Source: Chthoniobacterales bacterium (lineage in GTDB: Bacteria > Verrucomicrobiota > Verrucomicrobiia > Chthoniobacterales > UBA10450). Taken from it: a DNA stretch of 40,002 bases. Both the position numbers and the translations under genes were made by a program. Each line of letters opens with the position of its first letter. Position 1 is the first letter of the stretch. The stretch is from contig JAICMR010000010.1 of assembly GCA_025929155.1 (NCBI GenBank), positions 1-40,002 on the forward strand, read 5' to 3'. The notes under the pieces were generated by a model. It was given only the letters and a program-made list of their open reading frames with translations, did no database searches and was not told the origin of the DNA. Of this stretch, positions 8,959 to 16,646 are shown piece by piece.

Positions 8959-10254
8959 ATGCCATCCGCCGCACATCCTAGCATTCTCCCTGCTCCCATG
9001 GGGCGCCAGCCTATGTTTAGTCGCGACAGGCTGCTCGTCGCGGTGGCGCTTTGCGTTCTCCTCGGACTCGGGATTTTTCTCCGGATTTTTCCTTCGAGCG
9101 GGTACCACCGCGCAGGTTACGACGAATTTGGATACTGCGTTTTCGTCCAGCAGATCCAGAAGGCCGGCCTTTGGAACTACGACAAGGTAGTGCAGGTCTA
9201 CGTGGAGCGGCAATACAGGCAACCCGATGCGGTTGTACCAGCGACCCGCATCGCCTTCCTGGCACCAGCTGCTGTCATCGCCACTATCTTTCATCTCGCT
9301 CCTTTTCAGGCATTGCATGCCACCTCAGCGGCCGCGGGCATTCTCCTGCTGCTGCTTAGTACGCACTTTGCCTGGCGGTTGGGTGGCATCCCTTCGATGC
9401 TTGGGGTAACGGCGTTGATGTCCTGCGCGCCGCTCCAGATTTATCTGTCGCAGCGCGCGCTAATCGACGGCTATTTCGCCTTTTGGGCGCTTCTCGCGCT
9501 CTGGCTGACCTGGGAAAACCTGACACGTCCGCGCCACTGGGGCTGGCTGAGTGCGTACACGATTTGCCTCACGATTCTTGTTCTAACGAAAGAGAATGCC
9601 GCTTTTGTGATCTTCGCCCTTTTCGGACTGCTTCTCCTCAACCGTTTTCTGAGCATCGGGACTCTCACACCACAGCTACTGGTCGCCACGGTTCTTGGTC
9701 CTGCGCTTGGCGTTCTGCTGCTCGCTGCGCTCGTGGGTGGAGTTTGGGAGTGGCTGGAGTTTTACCGGATGTTCGTCGCGAAATCGCGCACCAATTTCTA
9801 TTCGATTCTGGCGCAGGATGGTCCCTGGTACCGGTACGCAGTGGACTTTGTGATCATCTCACCACTCCTCGTCGCCTGCGCTTGCGGCCGGATTTTTCAA
9901 CTCCACAAACGCGACCTTCCAGGTCTTTTTATGACCGTCTTCCTGCTCCTCAGTCTCCTCGCGATGTCGATGGTAAAATATGGCATCAGCCTACGGTATG
10001 CGGCGTTCTGCGACCTGCCGCTCGCCTGGCTGGCTTCGTCACAAGTGCTTGCGTTGGGCCGCAGAATATGGCCGCAACGGAGCGCGTTCGGCGCGACGCT
10101 TTGTTTCGTGCTCCTCGCATTTGTGGGGCTGAATCAATACCAGCGATTCTTCGTGAGCGCCGAAGTCTACGATCCGACGACCGCTGCCTTGGTTTGGGCC
10201 TCAGGCATGGAAAAATCGCCGACCGCTGTTAAAAAGGTTTCGAACTCTCCTTAA
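8959..10254 (+). CDS. GT-C type membrane glycosyltransferase-like protein
   Basis: This 431-residue multi-pass protein resembles PMT/ArnT-family glycosyltransferases. After the first membrane helix comes GYHRAGYDEFGYCVFVQQI, with the acidic pair Asp55-Glu56 typical of the first periplasmic loop of GT39/GT83 enzymes. About ten more hydrophobic segments follow, with YLSQRALIDGYFAFWALLALWL near the middle, another hallmark of the group. The annotated ATG gives a hydrophilic leader of about 20 residues; ATG codons at 8998 and 9013 are plausible alternatives. Its TAA stop shares a TTAA palindrome (10251-10254) with the stop of the convergent gene. It probably uses a lipid-linked sugar made by a GT2 such as the one at 1917; the acceptor is unknown. 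Confidence 0.72.
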   Translation: MPSAAHPSILPAPMGRQPMFSRDRLLVAVALCVLLGLGIFLRIFPSSGYHRAGYDEFGYCVFVQQIQKAGLWNYDKVVQVYVERQYRQPDAVVPATRIAFLAPAAVIATIFHLAPFQALHATSAAAGILLLLLSTHFAWRLGGIPSMLGVTALMSCAPLQIYLSQRALIDGYFAFWALLALWLTWENLTRPRHWGWLSAYTICLTILVLTKENAAFVIFALFGLLLLNRFLSIGTLTPQLLVATVLGPALGVLLLAALVGGVWEWLEFYRMFVAKSRTNFYSILAQDGPWYRYAVDFVIISPLLVACACGRIFQLHKRDLPGLFMTVFLLLSLLAMSMVKYGISLRYAAFCDLPLAWLASSQVLALGRRIWPQRSAFGATLCFVLLAFVGLNQYQRFFVSAEVYDPTTAALVWASGMEKSPTAVKKVSNSP

Positions 10255-12116
10255 CGAGTACCAGTCTCGATCTGCTGATCTAGGGCTGTGAACTCCGACC
10301 GGCCTGGATCGAGTTTGCGCGCAATAGAGATGGCGCTCCGCGCCGCGAGGAGGTCGCCCGACTCGAAGGCCGCGCGCGCCAGGAGGTAGTTCAGTTTGGC
10401 GTCGTTAGGCGCAAAACGGAGCGCCCGGTGAAAACAGATGGTGGCCATACCCCAGCGTTTCTCTTTGAGCGCAATGATCCCCAGATTGTTGCTCGCGCCG
10501 ACGTGCCGCGGATCAAGCTGGAGGGCCGTGAGATAAAATTTCTGTGCGACCGTCGGCTGCCCCATCGCAAGATAGAGGTTGCCTTCCGCGAAGTTAATCT
10601 CGGCATTGTCAGGCGAATAAGCGTAAGCGCGATCGAGTTTCTGGCGCGCGAGTGGCAGGTTGCCGATCTCAAGGGCTTGCAGACCTGAGTTATAGGTGTC
10701 AAGCGCCCATAGGGTAGTATCTTTCTGCGGTAGGGAGACAAACCCGGTGGCCCCGGAAAGAAGCAGGAGAAACAAAGCCGCTTCACGCTGCCGTCCAGTC
10801 GCGAGAGTGCGCCACAGCTCCCACACGCCAAAAGCAGCAAACAAGAGAAGTCCCGGTACCGCGGCGAGCCGATATCTTTCAGTCACAAAAACAGTCAGAA
10901 GCGATGCCATGTGCAGTAGAACCGCGGCGCCGATCCAACGAGCGTTAGGAAATTTCCAGCAGGCAATGACCATTCCTGGAAAGGCCAACGCGGCTACCAG
11001 CCCGAAACTTATTCCCGGAAAGATGACTGACTGGTCGCGCAGAGCGGTCACAACGCTGATGTCGTCATATTGGAATGCGTTCCAGAAGTTCTTGATCTTA
11101 ACTCCCACGAGGCGCAACCAGAGGTTGGGATTTTGCCGGATCCAAGCGCTCGCTTGCGACGACCAGTAGGTGGACACCTCCGAGCGTTTAAGGGGGCGAT
11201 GCGCGGCGCGTTCGGCCGTCGTGATCGAATCTTGGAGCATCGCCTCCTGTCCCGCGTGCAGTCCCGGAGGGAATTTAGGATAACCCGTGGCTTCCGGATT
11301 ATTACCGATCCAGAAATTCACGCCGCTATGTGCCGAAAGAAAAACCTGGTCGCGCGCGAGGAAGTAGTTATGAACCCAGGCGGGTGACGCGCCGAGAACA
11401 ACACCTGCAAAAATTAAAATCGCAGCAGTGAGCTTCCGTGAAGCCGGTCCCGACCAACGCAGGAAAAGTGCGGCAAGCAACAGCGGCACCAGGAAGAGCA
11501 CAGTCGCGATACCCATTGCCGTAAAGCCAACCAGGATTCCCAGGAGCAAGACCTGCGTCAGCGTTGGGGACTGCTGCCGCTTCACAATCTGCCAGACGAC
11601 GAACCAAAAGATAAGGACGAGCCACGAAGTCGGCATCAAGATGATCGAGTAAGCCGTTGCCGGTTGGAAGAGCGCCCAACCAAGGGCCGCCAGAGCACCG
11701 ATCAACCCCCCATGAAAGGGCGGTTGCTCTTTCGCTCCGTCTGCTCGCGAGGGGAGAAAGACAAACGACCCGATCTTATAGAGCAACACTGCCGTGCCGC
11801 CTTCGAGCAGAGCCTGGATCAGTCCCGGCACGAATGGGCTATAACCCCAAACCTTATAGATGCCCGCTAAGAGATAGGCATAAAGCGGCAACCCATAAAA
11901 CGCGCCCTCCGTCCGCCATTCGCCATGAAGAATACGGAGCGCCCAGTTGTTGTAAAACTGCATGTCCCCGCCATGCGGCAGGAGGAACTGCGAGTCCGTC
12001 AGGCGGACGAGTGCGACCAGACGGAGCAGGAAAACACCAAGGAAAATCCAAGTGCCGACAGGGAGAACACGCAGCGTGGAATGCTTCGCCGGCAAGCTTG
12101 GCGGGAGAGTCACCAT
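10251..12116 (-). CDS. GT-C type membrane glycosyltransferase with C-terminal TPR repeats
   Basis: This 621-residue protein has two parts. Residues about 20-460 form a multi-pass membrane domain; after the first helix comes LLPHGGDMQFYNNWALRI with Asp51 at the place of the catalytic acid of GT39-like enzymes, and TERYRLAAVPGLLLFAAFG lies near the end of the domain, as in the family. Residues about 470-621 are tetratricopeptide repeats (for example NAEINFAEGNLYLAMGQ and GASNNLGIIALKEKRWG). The same order, GT-C then TPR, occurs in the protein at 13336 and in animal TMTC O-mannosyltransferases. The gene is divergent from the pilin pair. It carries one copy of the dispersed nonamer (10402-10410), the only one between 0.9 and 15.6 kb. 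Confidence 0.75.
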   Translation of the reverse strand: MVTLPPSLPAKHSTLRVLPVGTWIFLGVFLLRLVALVRLTDSQFLLPHGGDMQFYNNWALRILHGEWRTEGAFYGLPLYAYLLAGIYKVWGYSPFVPGLIQALLEGGTAVLLYKIGSFVFLPSRADGAKEQPPFHGGLIGALAALGWALFQPATAYSIILMPTSWLVLIFWFVVWQIVKRQQSPTLTQVLLLGILVGFTAMGIATVLFLVPLLLAALFLRWSGPASRKLTAAILIFAGVVLGASPAWVHNYFLARDQVFLSAHSGVNFWIGNNPEATGYPKFPPGLHAGQEAMLQDSITTAERAAHRPLKRSEVSTYWSSQASAWIRQNPNLWLRLVGVKIKNFWNAFQYDDISVVTALRDQSVIFPGISFGLVAALAFPGMVIACWKFPNARWIGAAVLLHMASLLTVFVTERYRLAAVPGLLLFAAFGVWELWRTLATGRQREAALFLLLLSGATGFVSLPQKDTTLWALDTYNSGLQALEIGNLPLARQKLDRAYAYSPDNAEINFAEGNLYLAMGQPTVAQKFYLTALQLDPRHVGASNNLGIIALKEKRWGMATICFHRALRFAPNDAKLNYLLARAAFESGDLLAARSAISIARKLDPGRSEFTALDQQIETGTR

Positions 12117-12174
12117 CGGGGAGAACGAGAGCAGACTTAATGCTAGCCGAGCTCTCCGGGATCATTTTCCGCAA

Positions 12175-12191
12175 TTGGCATCATCATTGCT
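12175..12191 (+). promoter_or_regulatory. Predicted sigma-54 promoter of first pilin gene
   Basis: TTGGCA at 12175-12180 and TTGCT at 12187-12191 give GG and GC with exactly ten bases between them, the invariant spacing of sigma-54 (-24/-12) promoters. The expected transcript start is near 12202, leaving a leader of roughly 55 bases before the pilin ATG at 12258. Sigma-54 control of type IV pilin genes is well known in other bacteria. An activator site and a PilR-type regulator are not visible in the window. Confidence 0.65.
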
Positions 12192-12257
12192 AAGAAAAAG
12201 CCATCCGCGTCCGACCCGCGGTGCCATTACCATTCAAAAATAAAGGAAAGTCATCAT

Positions 12258-12665
12258 ATGTTAAACCGACAGAAAGAACGCCGCGGGGGTTTTACCCTTG
12301 TGGAGATCATGATCGTGGTTGCGATCATCGCCCTGCTTGCAGCCATCGCGGTGCCTGGATTCCTCCGGGCTCGTAAACGTTCGCAGGCGAGCCGGGTCGT
12401 AAACGACCTCCGATTGATCGACTCCGCGGTCGATCAATATGCAATCGAGAACAACAAGATCACCGGGTCGAAGGTCAACACGGCCGACTGGATCGTTTAC
12501 ATGAAGAGAGGCTCTACGCTCTATAACACAGCGTCGGACATCTTTGGTAATACCTACGGTGCGCAAACGGTGGACTCATTGCCGGCGGTACCCAAAAATA
12601 CGTTCGCCACCTTGTCCGACGTAGCACCTGCAGCGTTCTTCTCACCCTATCCGATCGCGCCATAG
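12258..12665 (+). CDS. Type IV pilin-like / pseudopilin protein, copy 1
   Basis: This 135-residue prepilin has a short positively charged leader ending in GG and the class III signal GG/FTLVEIMIVVAIIALLAAIAVPGF. Cleavage by prepilin peptidase after Gly11 would leave Phe as the first residue and Glu at mature position 5. The first 30 mature residues form the hydrophobic assembly helix. The rest (about 90 residues) has no cysteine and ends FSPYPIAP. It is short compared with typical major pilins and similar to type II secretion GspG-like proteins, so both roles are possible. AAAGGAAAG at 12242-12250 is a plausible ribosome binding site. Copy 2 lies 144 bases downstream and matches at about 117 of 135 residues. 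A small palindrome (12684-12701) follows the stop. Confidence 0.9.
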   Translation: MLNRQKERRGGFTLVEIMIVVAIIALLAAIAVPGFLRARKRSQASRVVNDLRLIDSAVDQYAIENNKITGSKVNTADWIVYMKRGSTLYNTASDIFGNTYGAQTVDSLPAVPKNTFATLSDVAPAAFFSPYPIAP

Positions 12666-12724
12666 AGCGTCGCTTCATATCTGGCGTTCCTGCAGGCACG
12701 CAAGAGATCTAAATCTCCAGAAGG

Positions 12725-12741
12725 TTGGCACCAAGGCTGCT
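12725..12741 (+). promoter_or_regulatory. Predicted sigma-54 promoter of second pilin gene
   Basis: TTGGCAC at 12725-12731 is a full consensus -24 element, and CTGCT at 12737-12741 is a one-mismatch -12 element. GG and GC are again separated by exactly ten bases. It lies between the two pilin genes, about 70 bases before the second ATG. Its independent presence suggests that the second copy is transcribed on its own as well as by read-through. Confidence 0.6.
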
Positions 12742-12809
12742 CTAACAGGAGATCAAATCCGCGCTGGAACCGCGGACGCAGCAAACAACAAACAAACCAA
12801 AGCAATAGT

Positions 12810-13217
12810 ATGTTAAACAAATCAAATACGAAGCGCGGGGGTTTTACCCTCGTTGAAATCATGATCGTAGTTGCGATCATCGCCCTCCTGGCAGCGATCG
12901 CGGTTCCCGGATTCCTTCGGGCCCGTAAACGCTCACAAGCCAGCCGGGTCGTTAACGACCTGCGCCTGATCGACGCTGCCGTCGACCAGTATGCGATCGA
13001 GAACAACAAGACAACCGGCACAAAGGTGGATACAACCGACTGGGTTGCCTACATGAAGAAAGGCTCGGCGCTCTACAACACGGCGTCAGACGTCTTTGGC
13101 AACAGTTACGGCGCCCAGACGGTGGACTCGCTGCCGGCTGTGCCGAAGGACACGTTTGCTACCTTGTCGGACGTGGCGCCGGCAACGTTCTTCTCGCCCT
13201 ATCCGATCGCCCCGTAA
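12810..13217 (+). CDS. Type IV pilin-like / pseudopilin protein, copy 2
   Basis: This 135-residue paralogue of the preceding gene has the same class III leader (RGG/FTLVEIMIVV), the same length and the same FSPYPIAP end. By eye 18 residues differ, mainly conservative changes, with a cluster in the leader (residues 4-8) and the rest scattered over the exposed C-terminal domain. Many third codon positions also differ, so the duplication is not very recent, or the copies have been kept different. No Shine-Dalgarno sequence is evident; the region before ATG is A-rich. A strong hairpin follows the stop. Expected location is the inner membrane, then a pilus or pseudopilus. The neighbouring GT-C enzymes make glycosylation of its Ser/Thr-rich domain conceivable. 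Confidence 0.9.
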   Translation: MLNKSNTKRGGFTLVEIMIVVAIIALLAAIAVPGFLRARKRSQASRVVNDLRLIDAAVDQYAIENNKTTGTKVDTTDWVAYMKKGSALYNTASDVFGNSYGAQTVDSLPAVPKDTFATLSDVAPATFFSPYPIAP

Positions 13218-13232
13218 GCGGTTGCTTCATAC

Positions 13233-13265
13233 ACCTGTCACCCTCGCCGAGCGGGAGTGGCAGGT
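13233..13265 (+). terminator. Hairpin after second pilin gene
   Basis: The arms beginning ACCTGTCAC and ending GTGGCAGGT pair over about 14 positions, with one mismatch and two G-T pairs, around a CCGAG loop. It starts 15 bases after the pilin stop. No T run follows, so it could be a transcript-stabilising or processing hairpin instead of a classical intrinsic terminator. Confidence 0.45.
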
Positions 13266-13300
13266 AATGAATCAGCAGTAGCAGGCCACGAGGGTCAACC

Positions 13301-13334
13301 CTGGACGGAGCGCGGCGGAGTCGAAGAATCCTGG
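13301..13334 (+). repeat. Dispersed GTCATCC...GGATCC-type repeat, degenerate copy
   Basis: The stretch GGAGCGCGGCGGAGTCGAAG followed by AATCC matches the core of a short repeat seen three more times in the window's intergenic gaps (16591-16627, 22586-22634, 25830-25870). It sits just before the ATG of the GT-C/TPR gene. Only the central part is recognisable here. Confidence 0.4.
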
Positions 13335-13335
13335 A

Positions 13336-15459
13336 ATGCCATTTCTGAGCAAGACGACGGGCTCCCCTCGGTATCTCGGCAATCCCGCCGCGCGTGCACG
13401 ACCTCTTTGGCAGTTTCTCCAGACTGACGGGTGCCGGTCCTTGCTACTTATTCTGCTTGCGGTCGCGATTCACGCGCCGGCTCTTTCGGGCCAATTCATC
13501 TGGGATGATAACTACCTTGCGCACGACAATCCCTTCATAAAGAGCCCGCTCTTCATTTTTGAAGCTTTTCGGCAGCATCTTTTTTTCGATTCCTTCTCGG
13601 CCCACTATCGGCCGGTGCAAAACCTTTCCTACATAGTTGATTACTTCTTTTGGAATGACGACACCTTCGGTTTTCACCTAACAAACATAGTGCTGCACGC
13701 TGCCAGCGGTGTGCTTCTTTACTTTCTCGCGCGCCGGCTTCTTCACTCGCTCTTTGCCGAGAAACTGAGTATCCCGGTTCGATCTGGCGCGGCTTTCCTT
13801 GTGGCTTTGCTCTGGACTGTGCACCCGGTGCATAGCGCCGCGGTCGACTACATCTCAGGTCGCGCTGATAGCCTGGCCTTCGTTTTCGCCTCTGGCGGCT
13901 GGCTGCTTTATCTCCGCGGAATCGAGGCTAAATCGCGAGGATTGCGGCTCACTCTCTTTTCCGGCGCGGCTTGCACGGCACTTCTTGCGCTTTGTTCGCG
14001 TGAAACGGCCGGACTCTGGCTGATTATTTTTCTCCTCCACACACTGGGTTTCTCGCGAAAAACCAGCCGGCGCTCGAAGGGCTTGCTGCTGGCAAGTTGC
14101 GTCGCGCTTTTCGCCGTCTACTGCGGCCTGCGACAGTTGCCGGAGCAACGCCAGGGTTCAGGTCCAACTCCCGGCTGGAGCAGCTCCGTCCGGATGGTCC
14201 TCATGCTGCGCGCCCTCGGCGATTACGGGCGGCTGATGGTGTTCCCGGCGAACCTCCACATGGAGAGAACGGTCGTTGATAATGAAACCTATGGGTCACA
14301 CGCGAGCTGGCAGCATTCCGTCGAAACCGAGTACCTCTCGATCGGCGGGTTATTCGTGGCTGGCCTGCTTGGTGTCGGTTGCTGCCGCGGCGGCGCGGGT
14401 CGCAAAACTCGCATCTTTGGCGCCTGTTGGTTCGCGGTAGGTTTTCTTCCCATCTCCAATCTTTTCGATCTCAACGCGACCGTGGCTGAGCATTGGCTTT
14501 ACCTGCCGAGCGTGGGGCTGCTGATCTTCGCGGCCGGTATCGCTCTGGATGTTCCGGTGCGTTACCGGCGCGCGCTCACGATTGGCGCGTGTGCGGCCGT
14601 GGTTGCCCTTAGTCTGCGAAGCGCGGCGCGGAGCAGTGATTGGACGACGCCGGAGCATTTTTACAAGCAAACCATCGCGGCCGGCGGAACGAGCACGCGC
14701 GTCGCCCTGAATCTCGGTCAGCTATACGCGGAACGTGGTGAATACGTTCGAGCCGAAAAGTGTTTCCGCGAAATCCTCGCGGGCTACCCTGATTATCCGG
14801 TCGCGCAAAATAATCTCGCCAATGCGCTTTTCCACGAGGGCAGACGCGAGGAAGCCGAAGCGCTTTTCGCAAAATCCACAAAGGCCGCCGCTGAAGAGCG
14901 GAAAGAATATCCGCGAACCTGGATCGCGGCGCTCAACCTTGCCGGACTCCACGACCAGCAGAAGGATGTGACAGGTGCGCTCGCGATTCTGGACAAAGCT
15001 CGCGCCGAATATCCAAAAACGTGGGAGATCGTGAGCTTCGAAGCCGAAGTCCTGCGCAACAACCAAGGCCCGGGCGCGGCGATTCCACTCGTGGAAGATT
15101 ACAAGCGTGCCAACTGGTGGAACTACGGCGCTTCGCTCGCGCTCGGCCGCTTACGCGCCCAAAATGGCGAGGCGGAAAAAGCCGAGGCTGCGCTCCGCGA
15201 CGCGAGCCGGCTTGACATGCATGAAGTGGAAGCGCTCAATCTGCTGGCCGACCTTCGTGTTCACCAAAACCGTCTTGCAGATGCCTGCGCCGCGCAGCGC
15301 CGGGCGATTTCGCGCCAGCCGAATCTTCCGCGCGAATACCTCTTTCTCTCGCGGATTCTCGAGAAGATGGGACGCACCGCGGAAGCTCGAGAAGCGATCG
15401 CGAAAGTCACGGAGCTCCAAACCTCCGCGCGCGAGTTTGGCCGTGTGGCGGTCGATTGA
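13336..15459 (+). CDS. TMTC-like membrane glycosyltransferase with C-terminal TPR repeats
   Basis: This 707-residue protein has a membrane domain (about residues 35-430) followed by tetratricopeptide repeats (about 440-700). After the first helix comes SGQFIWDDNYLAHDNPFI with Asp57-Asp58, the acidic pair typical of this GT-C group; HYRPVQNLSYIVDYFFWNDDTFGFHLTN matches the conserved loop that follows. Animal TMTC proteins of this design O-mannosylate exported proteins, and the TPR part may recognise the acceptor. Sequence visible in the repeats includes TRVALNLGQLYAERGEYVRAEKCF. The gene follows the pilin pair in the same direction after 118 bases. It stops with TGA. Acceptor and sugar are unknown; bacterial proteins of this type are mostly uncharacterised. 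Confidence 0.75.
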   Translation: MPFLSKTTGSPRYLGNPAARARPLWQFLQTDGCRSLLLILLAVAIHAPALSGQFIWDDNYLAHDNPFIKSPLFIFEAFRQHLFFDSFSAHYRPVQNLSYIVDYFFWNDDTFGFHLTNIVLHAASGVLLYFLARRLLHSLFAEKLSIPVRSGAAFLVALLWTVHPVHSAAVDYISGRADSLAFVFASGGWLLYLRGIEAKSRGLRLTLFSGAACTALLALCSRETAGLWLIIFLLHTLGFSRKTSRRSKGLLLASCVALFAVYCGLRQLPEQRQGSGPTPGWSSSVRMVLMLRALGDYGRLMVFPANLHMERTVVDNETYGSHASWQHSVETEYLSIGGLFVAGLLGVGCCRGGAGRKTRIFGACWFAVGFLPISNLFDLNATVAEHWLYLPSVGLLIFAAGIALDVPVRYRRALTIGACAAVVALSLRSAARSSDWTTPEHFYKQTIAAGGTSTRVALNLGQLYAERGEYVRAEKCFREILAGYPDYPVAQNNLANALFHEGRREEAEALFAKSTKAAAEERKEYPRTWIAALNLAGLHDQQKDVTGALAILDKARAEYPKTWEIVSFEAEVLRNNQGPGAAIPLVEDYKRANWWNYGASLALGRLRAQNGEAEKAEAALRDASRLDMHEVEALNLLADLRVHQNRLADACAAQRRAISRQPNLPREYLFLSRILEKMGRTAEAREAIAKVTELQTSAREFGRVAVD

Positions 15460-15501
15460 CAGCGTGGCTCGGGGAGTTACCATCGCGGCGTTTTGCCCGG
15501 T

Positions 15502-16506
15502 ATGGCTGCTGCGAAAATCCTGACCGAAAAGGAAGTCGATCTCCGACCGCTTCTCGATAAAACCTGCGCGGTCATCGGCTACGGCGCGCAGGGCCGGGCG
15601 CACGCGTTGAATCTGCGCGACAGCGGAGTCTGCGTCCTCGTGGCTCTGCCGCCGAAGAGCCGTTCCCGCGCTGTCGCCCGGCGGGACGGACTATGCCTAA
15701 CGACAACCGCAAAAGCCGTGGCGCGCGCCGATCTCATCTTTCTCGCGCTTCCAGACACGAAAATGGGTGAAGTCTTTGAGCGGGAAATCGCTCCGAATTT
15801 GCGCGCCGGGCAGATGCTCCTCTTCGCGCACGGGTTCGCGATTCTCTACCGCACTATTGTCGCGCCTGACGATGTCGATGTCGTGATGGTCGCTCCGAAA
15901 GGTCTCGGGCCGATGGTCCGCACGCAGTTCGAGGAAGGGAAGGGTGTGCCTTGTGTTTTCGCGATCCAGCAGGACGCAACCGGCCGCGCCCGACAGCTCG
16001 CGCTCGCCTACGCGAAGGCGATCGGCGGGACCCGCGCCGGAGTGATCGAGACGACTTTTCGGGAAGAAACCGAAGCGGATTTGTTCGCGGAACAAGCTGT
16101 CCTTTGTGGTGGGATGACGGCACTGGTGCAGGCGGGCTTTGAGACTCTGGTGAGCGCGGGTTACCAGCCGGAGGTGGCTTATTTTGAATGCCTGCACGAG
16201 CTGAAATTCATCGTTGACCTGATGCACCGCGAGGGGATCAGCGGCATGCGCGAGAAAATTTCCGAGACCGCGAAATGGGGTGACCTGACCGCCGGGCCGA
16301 AGATGATCGACGCGAACGTGAAGGCGGAAATGCGGAAAGTGCTGGAGAACATTCGGAGCGGGAAATTCGCGAATGAATGGCTGCGAGAAACTGCCAGCGG
16401 CCGCCAGCGCTACGACGAGTTGTTGAAGGAGGGGAAAGGAGCGCCGATCGAAGAAGTGGGCCGGCGTCTCCGCGCGTTGATGCCGTGGTTGCACGGAAAC
16501 GCCTAA
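15502..16506 (+). CDS. ilvC: Ketol-acid reductoisomerase family protein, divergent
   Basis: This 334-residue class I KARI-type protein belongs to an enzyme family that isomerises and reduces acetohydroxy acids with NADPH and magnesium in branched-chain amino acid synthesis. The Rossmann motif is GYGAQGRAHALNLRDSG (from about residue 26). The knotted C-terminal domain is well conserved, with ETTFREETEADLFAEQAVLCGG and AYFECLHELK carrying the expected acidic metal ligands. Four normally strict motifs deviate: GSQGHAHA is GAQGRAHA, HGFNIHFG is HGFAILYR, GPGH is GLGP, and the SxSxTAEYG-like motif is KISETAKWG. No other ilv or leu gene is near. It may be a paralogue with altered specificity. ATG 15502 is preferred over an upstream TTG (15493). 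The stop TAA lies inside a copy of the dispersed nonamer (16501-16509). Confidence 0.8.
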   Translation: MAAAKILTEKEVDLRPLLDKTCAVIGYGAQGRAHALNLRDSGVCVLVALPPKSRSRAVARRDGLCLTTTAKAVARADLIFLALPDTKMGEVFEREIAPNLRAGQMLLFAHGFAILYRTIVAPDDVDVVMVAPKGLGPMVRTQFEEGKGVPCVFAIQQDATGRARQLALAYAKAIGGTRAGVIETTFREETEADLFAEQAVLCGGMTALVQAGFETLVSAGYQPEVAYFECLHELKFIVDLMHREGISGMREKISETAKWGDLTAGPKMIDANVKAEMRKVLENIRSGKFANEWLRETASGRQRYDELLKEGKGAPIEEVGRRLRALMPWLHGNA

Positions 16507-16518
16507 CGAATCGCTATC

Positions 16519-16533
16519 CTGCGCGAAGCGCAG
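16519..16533 (+). terminator. Possible hairpin after ilvC-like gene
   Basis: CTGCGC and GCGCAG form a perfect six-base stem with a GAA loop, 12 bases after the stop codon and between convergent genes. No T run follows, so a terminator role is tentative. Confidence 0.3.
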
Positions 16534-16590
16534 CGGAGAACAATGTTGGGCGGTTCCTAAAACGCACGCGCGAGCTTCGACGCGATTTCA

Positions 16591-16627
16591 CGGGATCCCT
16601 CCACCGCTGCGCTCCGCTCCGGATGAC
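16591..16627 (-). repeat. Dispersed GTCATCC...GGATCC-type repeat
   Basis: Read on the minus strand this is GTCATCCGGAGCGGAGCGCA followed by GCGGTGGAGGGATCCCG. It shares the order GTCATCC, GAGCGG, GCGCAG, GGGATC with the copies at 22586-22634 and 25830-25870. It occupies the gap between the convergent ilvC-like and TPR genes. Confidence 0.55.
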
Positions 16628-16646
16628 TGGGGCGGTCCTTGCTCCG

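Noticed and set aside
15454-15459. TTGACA as a -35 promoter element before the ilvC-like gene
   Set aside because: No acceptable -10 hexamer occurs at 16-18 bases downstream.
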